From positions 1 through 64,000 of the forward strand of contig CAVRHH010000004.1 of NCBI GenBank assembly GCA_963720945.1: a stretch of DNA of 64,000 bases, read 5' to 3'. The DNA comes from Bog-532 sp963720945. Its GTDB lineage: Bacteria; Actinomycetota; Actinomycetes; Streptosporangiales; Streptosporangiaceae. This document shows, piece after piece, positions 61,107-64,000 of this stretch. A program made the position numbers and the translations under genes. Position 1 is the first letter of the stretch. Each line of letters starts with the position of its first letter. The notes under the pieces are model-generated. The model saw only the letters and a program-made list of their open reading frames with translations, was not told the DNA's origin and ran no database searches.

Positions 61107-62080
61107 GCCGTCCTCGCCGCTGCCGCGCCGGTGACCAGGCAGAGTCCGGCATCAGCGGCCCGGGCGTACTCGTCGTCGATGGCAACCACGGCGTGCCCGG
61201 CCGCCTGGAGGCGGGACGCGGCGATGGCGCGGTATCCGGAGCGGCAGTGCACCCAGATCTCGCCCCCGGGGACTTCGCCGATACGGGCACGCAGGTCCTG
61301 CAACGGGATATGCAGCGCGCCGTCGAGGCGGCCGCCGGCCCATTCGAGTGCGCGGCGCACGTCCAGGACGGTGACCGGGCGGTGGTGGCGAAAGGCGGCC
61401 AGGTCAGCGAAGCTCGCGAGGGGGAAGGATGCCAGCGGCTGCTCGCCGGCCCAGTCCTGCGGGCTGCCCGTGGCGGCGCCGGCGAGGTGGTCGATACCGG
61501 ACTGGGCAGCAGTGCAGAAACTGCCGAACCCGTGGGTGGGGCAGACCGGCGTCTCGTCAGGAAACGCGCTGGCCAGCCGCTTCGCCGAAGCGTGCTGCGC
61601 GGCCGCCAGCGTGGCCTTGTGCGCTGGGCCGAGCAGGTCCGGGCGCCCGGTCGAGCCGTGCAGCAGCGAACCCCCAGTGAACACCGCCGTCACGCGTCCG
61701 GTAGCGGTGTCCTCCAGTGCGTAGGACAGGTGAGTGAAGGTGTGCCCCGGGGTGGCGACCACCCGCACCCGGACCCGCACCCGCATGCTGTCTGCTACTT
61801 CGATGGCATCGCCGTCGGTGACTCCGATCCGGTCGAAGGCCACCTCGTCAGCGGCGTTCACGTGGTACGCCGCGCCGGTGACCCGGGCGAGCGCCAGGCC
61901 GCCAGAGACATAGTTGTTGTGAATGCGCGTCTCGAACACATGGGTGACCTGGGCCCCCGCGCGGCGGCTGCCGCCAGCACCCGGTCGATATCCCGCTGCG
62001 GGTCCGCCACCAGCGCGGCACGCCCGTCGGTCGCCATAACTGCGGTCGCCCAGCGCTGCGGTGTCGATGCCCCCGATCAT
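61103..62080 (-). CDS. MBL-fold/rhodanese fusion (persulfide-dioxygenase-like), with lost metal ligands
   Basis: The 325-residue protein has an MBL domain and a C-terminal rhodanese domain (VTVLDVRRALEWAGGRLDGA; HCRSGYRAIAASRL with Cys). The MBL metal motif, ETHIHNDYVSGG in the family, reads ETRIHNNYVSGG: the first His is Arg52 and the Asp is Asn56. Residues about 15-41 (GDRRACRAGGGPAAGYRPGA..) are out of frame with the family. One frame over, the DNA reads ATDGRAALVADPQRDIDRVL, so two compensating indels occurred. RVRVRVRV before VATPGHTF is a small tandem expansion. ATPGHTFTHLSY and THGFGSFC are kept. Sulfur dioxygenase activity is unlikely; the rhodanese part may work. Confidence 0.75.
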   Translation of the reverse strand: MIGGIDTAALGDRSYGDRRACRAGGGPAAGYRPGAGGSRRAGAQVTHVFETRIHNNYVSGGLALARVTGAAYHVNAADEVAFDRIGVTDGDAIEVADSMRVRVRVRVVATPGHTFTHLSYALEDTATGRVTAVFTGGSLLHGSTGRPDLLGPAHKATLAAAQHASAKRLASAFPDETPVCPTHGFGSFCTAAQSGIDHLAGAATGSPQDWAGEQPLASFPLASFADLAAFRHHRPVTVLDVRRALEWAGGRLDGALHIPLQDLRARIGEVPGGEIWVHCRSGYRAIAASRLQAAGHAVVAIDDEYARAADAGLCLVTGAAAARTA

Positions 62081-62139
62081 CGCCGCCGCCCGTCGCGGTG
62101 GGCCGCGGCGAAAGCACGCACGTCCACTTCACGTACCAT
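62077..62139 (-). pseudogene. Twenty-codon stub of a rhodanese gene
   Basis: ATG 62139 (after GGAGATGATC) reads MVREVDVRAFAAAHRDGRRR and stops at TGA 62077, overlapping the MBL ATG. The first 17 residues are the usual start of an actinobacterial rhodanese. The rest of that gene has been deleted, leaving a leader that may still couple translation to the MBL gene. Confidence 0.55.
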
Positions 62140-62152
62140 GATCATCTCCTAT

Positions 62153-62168
62153 ATACCCCCATGGGTAT
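62153..62168. promoter_or_regulatory. CstR-type operator 1 in divergent promoter
   Basis: ATACCCCCATGGGTAT: ATACCC/GGGTAT arms with 4-nt spacer, the same geometry as at 59931. Confidence 0.75.
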
Positions 62169-62173
62169 CTATT

Positions 62174-62189
62174 ATACCCCGGCGGGTAT
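62174..62189. promoter_or_regulatory. CstR-type operator 2 in divergent promoter
   Basis: ATACCCCGGCGGGTAT, centre 21 bp (two helical turns) from operator 1, so two tetramers could bind the same DNA face and repress both directions. Confidence 0.75.
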
Positions 62190-62209
62190 CAGTACTGGAA
62201 CCGGAATCT

Positions 62210-63937
62210 ATGCGAGAGGCCATGCGCAAATACCCCCGCCGGCATACCGGCCGATCAGAGCCGCCGGGCCTTCGTTGTGCGGGCCGCCGCCGGTGGCCCG
62301 GGCCGCGGCGTGTGACCTATGCCGACTACACGGCCTCCGGGCGGTCGCTGGATTTCATCGAGGATTTCATCCGCGACGCTGTGCTGCCCCGCTACGCGAA
62401 CACGCACACCGAGAGCTCGGGGACCGGGCTGCAGACGAGCCGCCTGCGGGAGGACGCGCGGCGGATGATCCATGACGCGGTGGGCGGGACCGAGGATGAC
62501 CTGGTCATCTTCTGCGGGTCGGGGGCGACCGCGGCGGTCAGCAAGCTGATCAGCATCCTGGAGCTGCGTGTCCCGGCCGGGCTGGACGAGCGGTACCAGC
62601 TGTCGGCGCGCATCCCGGAAGCGGAGCGGCCGGTGGTGTTCGTCGGCCCGTATGAGCATCACTCCAACGAGCTGCCGTGGCGGGAGTCGATCGCCGACGT
62701 CGTGGTCATCGCCGAAGACACCGACGGTCATGTCGACCTGGCCGACCTGCGCGAGCAGCTGATCCGGTTCGCCGGCCGGCCGCTGCGCATCGGCAGCTTC
62801 TCTGCCGCCTCCAACGTCACCGGCATCCTCACCGGCACCAGCGCGGTCGCCAGCCTGCTGCACGCCCACGGCGCCCTGTCCTTGTGGGACTACGCCGCCG
62901 CCGGCCCGTACGTTCCGGTCCGCGTAGCCGCCTCCGCGCCCGGCGCGGGCGACCACAAGGACGCGGTCTTCCTCTCACCTCACAAGTTCCCCGGCGGCCC
63001 GCAGACCCCGGGCGTCCTGGTCGTCCACCGCAACCTCGTCCGCAACACCGTGCCCACGGTGCCCGGCGGCGGCACGGTCGCGTTCGTGGACCCGGCCGGC
63101 CATCGTTACCTCGACAACCCTGTCGCGCGCGAGGAGGGCGGCACCCCGGCCATCGTCGAGTCGATCCGCGCCGGGCTGGTGTTCGGCCTCAAGCAGGCCA
63201 TCGGCACGGACCTGATCGCCGGCCGGGAGGAGCGGCTGTGGCAGCAGGTGCTCGGCCGCTGGGAGGGTCATCCGCGGATCGAGATCCTCGGCAGCCACCA
63301 GGCGCGCCGGCTGGCGGTCGTCTCCTTCCGCGTCCGCCATGGTGACGGGCTGTACCTGCACCACAATTTCGTCGTCGCGCTGCTCAATGACCTGTTCGGC
63401 ATCCAGGCCCGCGGCGGATGCTCGTGCGCGGGGCCTTACGGTCACCGGCTGCTCGCGATCGGCGCCGCCCGTTCGCATGCGCTGCGTGAGGAAATCGGTC
63501 ACGGCTGCGAGGGGGTCAAGCCCGGCTGGACGCGGGTCAACCTCAATTACTTCATCTCCGCCGCCACCGCCGGCTACATCGCGGATGCGGTCGACCTGCT
63601 GGCCGCGGAGGGGCACCGGCTGCTGCCCGACTACCGTTTCGACCCGCGCACCGGCCTGTGGCGCCATGCTGGCGGCAGCCCGCGGGCGCCGTTGCGGCTG
63701 TCTGACGTGTCCTACGGCCCGGACGGGGCGATGGCCTACCCGCACCGCCGCGCGCAGGCAGGTGAAGACGTCTTCCCTGGCTATCTGCGGGAGGCCCGCG
63801 CGCTGCTGGCCGCACGCCCGGCCGCCGTCAACGACGGGCCGACAGGGCTGGGCCCCGACTTCGAGGCGCTGCGCTGGTTCCCGCTGCCCCGGGCCTGCCT
63901 CCGGGGGCGGTCGGCTCGCACGGTCGAGATCGGCTGA
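62210..63937 (+). CDS. Class V aminotransferase-fold PLP enzyme (cysteine desulfurase-like)
   Basis: About 575 residues. After a variable N-terminus comes VTYADYTASGRSLDFIEDFI, HTESSGTG, IFCGSGATAAVSKLISILEL, then YEHHSNELPWRE, WDYAAAGPYVPV and FLSPHKFPGGPQTPGVLVVH with the PLP Lys in HKF. The C-terminal part has GIQARGGCSCAGPYGHRLL, a conserved Cys region in this group. It is related to SufS/CsdA-type desulfurases but longer, with a unique C-terminal tail. The upstream pair of CstR operators places it in the sulfur-stress regulon. Start: ATG 62210 or 62222. Confidence 0.85.
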   Translation: MREAMRKYPRRHTGRSEPPGLRCAGRRRWPGPRRVTYADYTASGRSLDFIEDFIRDAVLPRYANTHTESSGTGLQTSRLREDARRMIHDAVGGTEDDLVIFCGSGATAAVSKLISILELRVPAGLDERYQLSARIPEAERPVVFVGPYEHHSNELPWRESIADVVVIAEDTDGHVDLADLREQLIRFAGRPLRIGSFSAASNVTGILTGTSAVASLLHAHGALSLWDYAAAGPYVPVRVAASAPGAGDHKDAVFLSPHKFPGGPQTPGVLVVHRNLVRNTVPTVPGGGTVAFVDPAGHRYLDNPVAREEGGTPAIVESIRAGLVFGLKQAIGTDLIAGREERLWQQVLGRWEGHPRIEILGSHQARRLAVVSFRVRHGDGLYLHHNFVVALLNDLFGIQARGGCSCAGPYGHRLLAIGAARSHALREEIGHGCEGVKPGWTRVNLNYFISAATAGYIADAVDLLAAEGHRLLPDYRFDPRTGLWRHAGGSPRAPLRLSDVSYGPDGAMAYPHRRAQAGEDVFPGYLREARALLAARPAAVNDGPTGLGPDFEALRWFPLPRACLRGRSARTVEIG

Positions 63938-63957
63938 CGGTCCGTTGACGCCGCCGG

Positions 63958-64000
63958 TCAGCGGGAAATCTCGCCGGCCGCGGCGGCAGCGGTGGCCGCG
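63958..64000 (-). CDS. Possible C-terminal end of a gene entering from the right edge
   Basis: The minus strand is open from the edge to TGA 63958-63960 and reads AATAAAAAGEISR. Codon use is actinobacterial, but 13 residues do not allow identification. Confidence 0.25.
   Translation of the reverse strand, partial: AATAAAAAGEISR

Noticed and set aside
61193..62209. N-terminal extension of the desulfurase-like enzyme (open to 61193)
   Set aside because: This part is antisense to the MBL-rhodanese gene and crosses its operators; the protein-like sequence begins after 62210.

Overview
The window comes from a high-GC actinobacterium (Actinomycetota). The base composition, GTG/TTG starts, LAL-type LuxR giants, DUF1918/BON/CHAD proteins and DosR/DevR-type gene content all fit a soil actinomycete of the Streptosporangiales or a related order. 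The order-level placement is inference. No rRNA, tRNA, CRISPR array or replication origin was seen.

Layout. 1-6.3 kb: a truncated secreted/membrane protein at the left edge, a methyltransferase relic, a cation exchanger with an unusual C-terminal membrane domain, a broken DUF4118 gene, then a MarR-ClC channel operon. 6.3-14.3 kb: lactonase-like propeller, HAD dehalogenase with peroxiredoxin, an ECF-like sigma/anti-sigma pair, a flavodoxin-type reductase, NhaA fused to a DsbA-like domain, an orphan ScoMcrA head-domain protein and a degenerate hydrolase. 14.3-20.3 kb: a tightly coupled minus-strand operon (SDR, SDR, GMC oxidoreductase, GH15 glucoamylase/trehalase, VOC protein) that looks like a sugar hydrolysis/oxidation module. 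20.7-27.2 kb: a secreted DUF7482-like protein, a broken LuxR gene, MFS exporter, SDR, a tandem-repeat small protein, a peroxiredoxin relic, DUF6510 and an in-frame deletion fusion of two oxidoreductases.

30-52.4 kb is the most coherent part: a hypoxia/dormancy (DosR/DevR-type) island. It holds a BON protein, ornithine carbamoyltransferase with a truncated carbamate kinase, PRPP synthetase, a phosphoribosyltransferase-hydrolase fusion (the Rv0571c architecture), Hsp20, a nicotinate phosphoribosyltransferase relic, an eRF1-like relic, DUF1918, PHA synthase and CYTH-CHAD with a ppk stub. Short palindromes of the GGGAC/GGCCC type lie in front of most of the intact genes. Two LAL regulators, a 99-bp MITE with a 4-bp target duplication and a transposase fragment sit in or beside this island.

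52.4-64 kb: a CDF-like transporter, a TerC protein fused to four EF-hands (frameshifted), an MFS exporter whose frame runs without a stop into PstS, a LysR regulator, and a sulfur-stress island. The latter has DUF302, a CstR-type repressor, TauE, rhodanese, MBL-rhodanese and a divergent cysteine-desulfurase-like enzyme, with three matching ATACCC-N4-GGGTAT operators.

A striking overall feature is decay. At least fifteen genes are truncated, frameshifted or internally deleted, several next to short tandem duplications. Some single-base shifts in G-runs could be assembly errors, but the truncations, fusions and lost active-site residues cannot all be.
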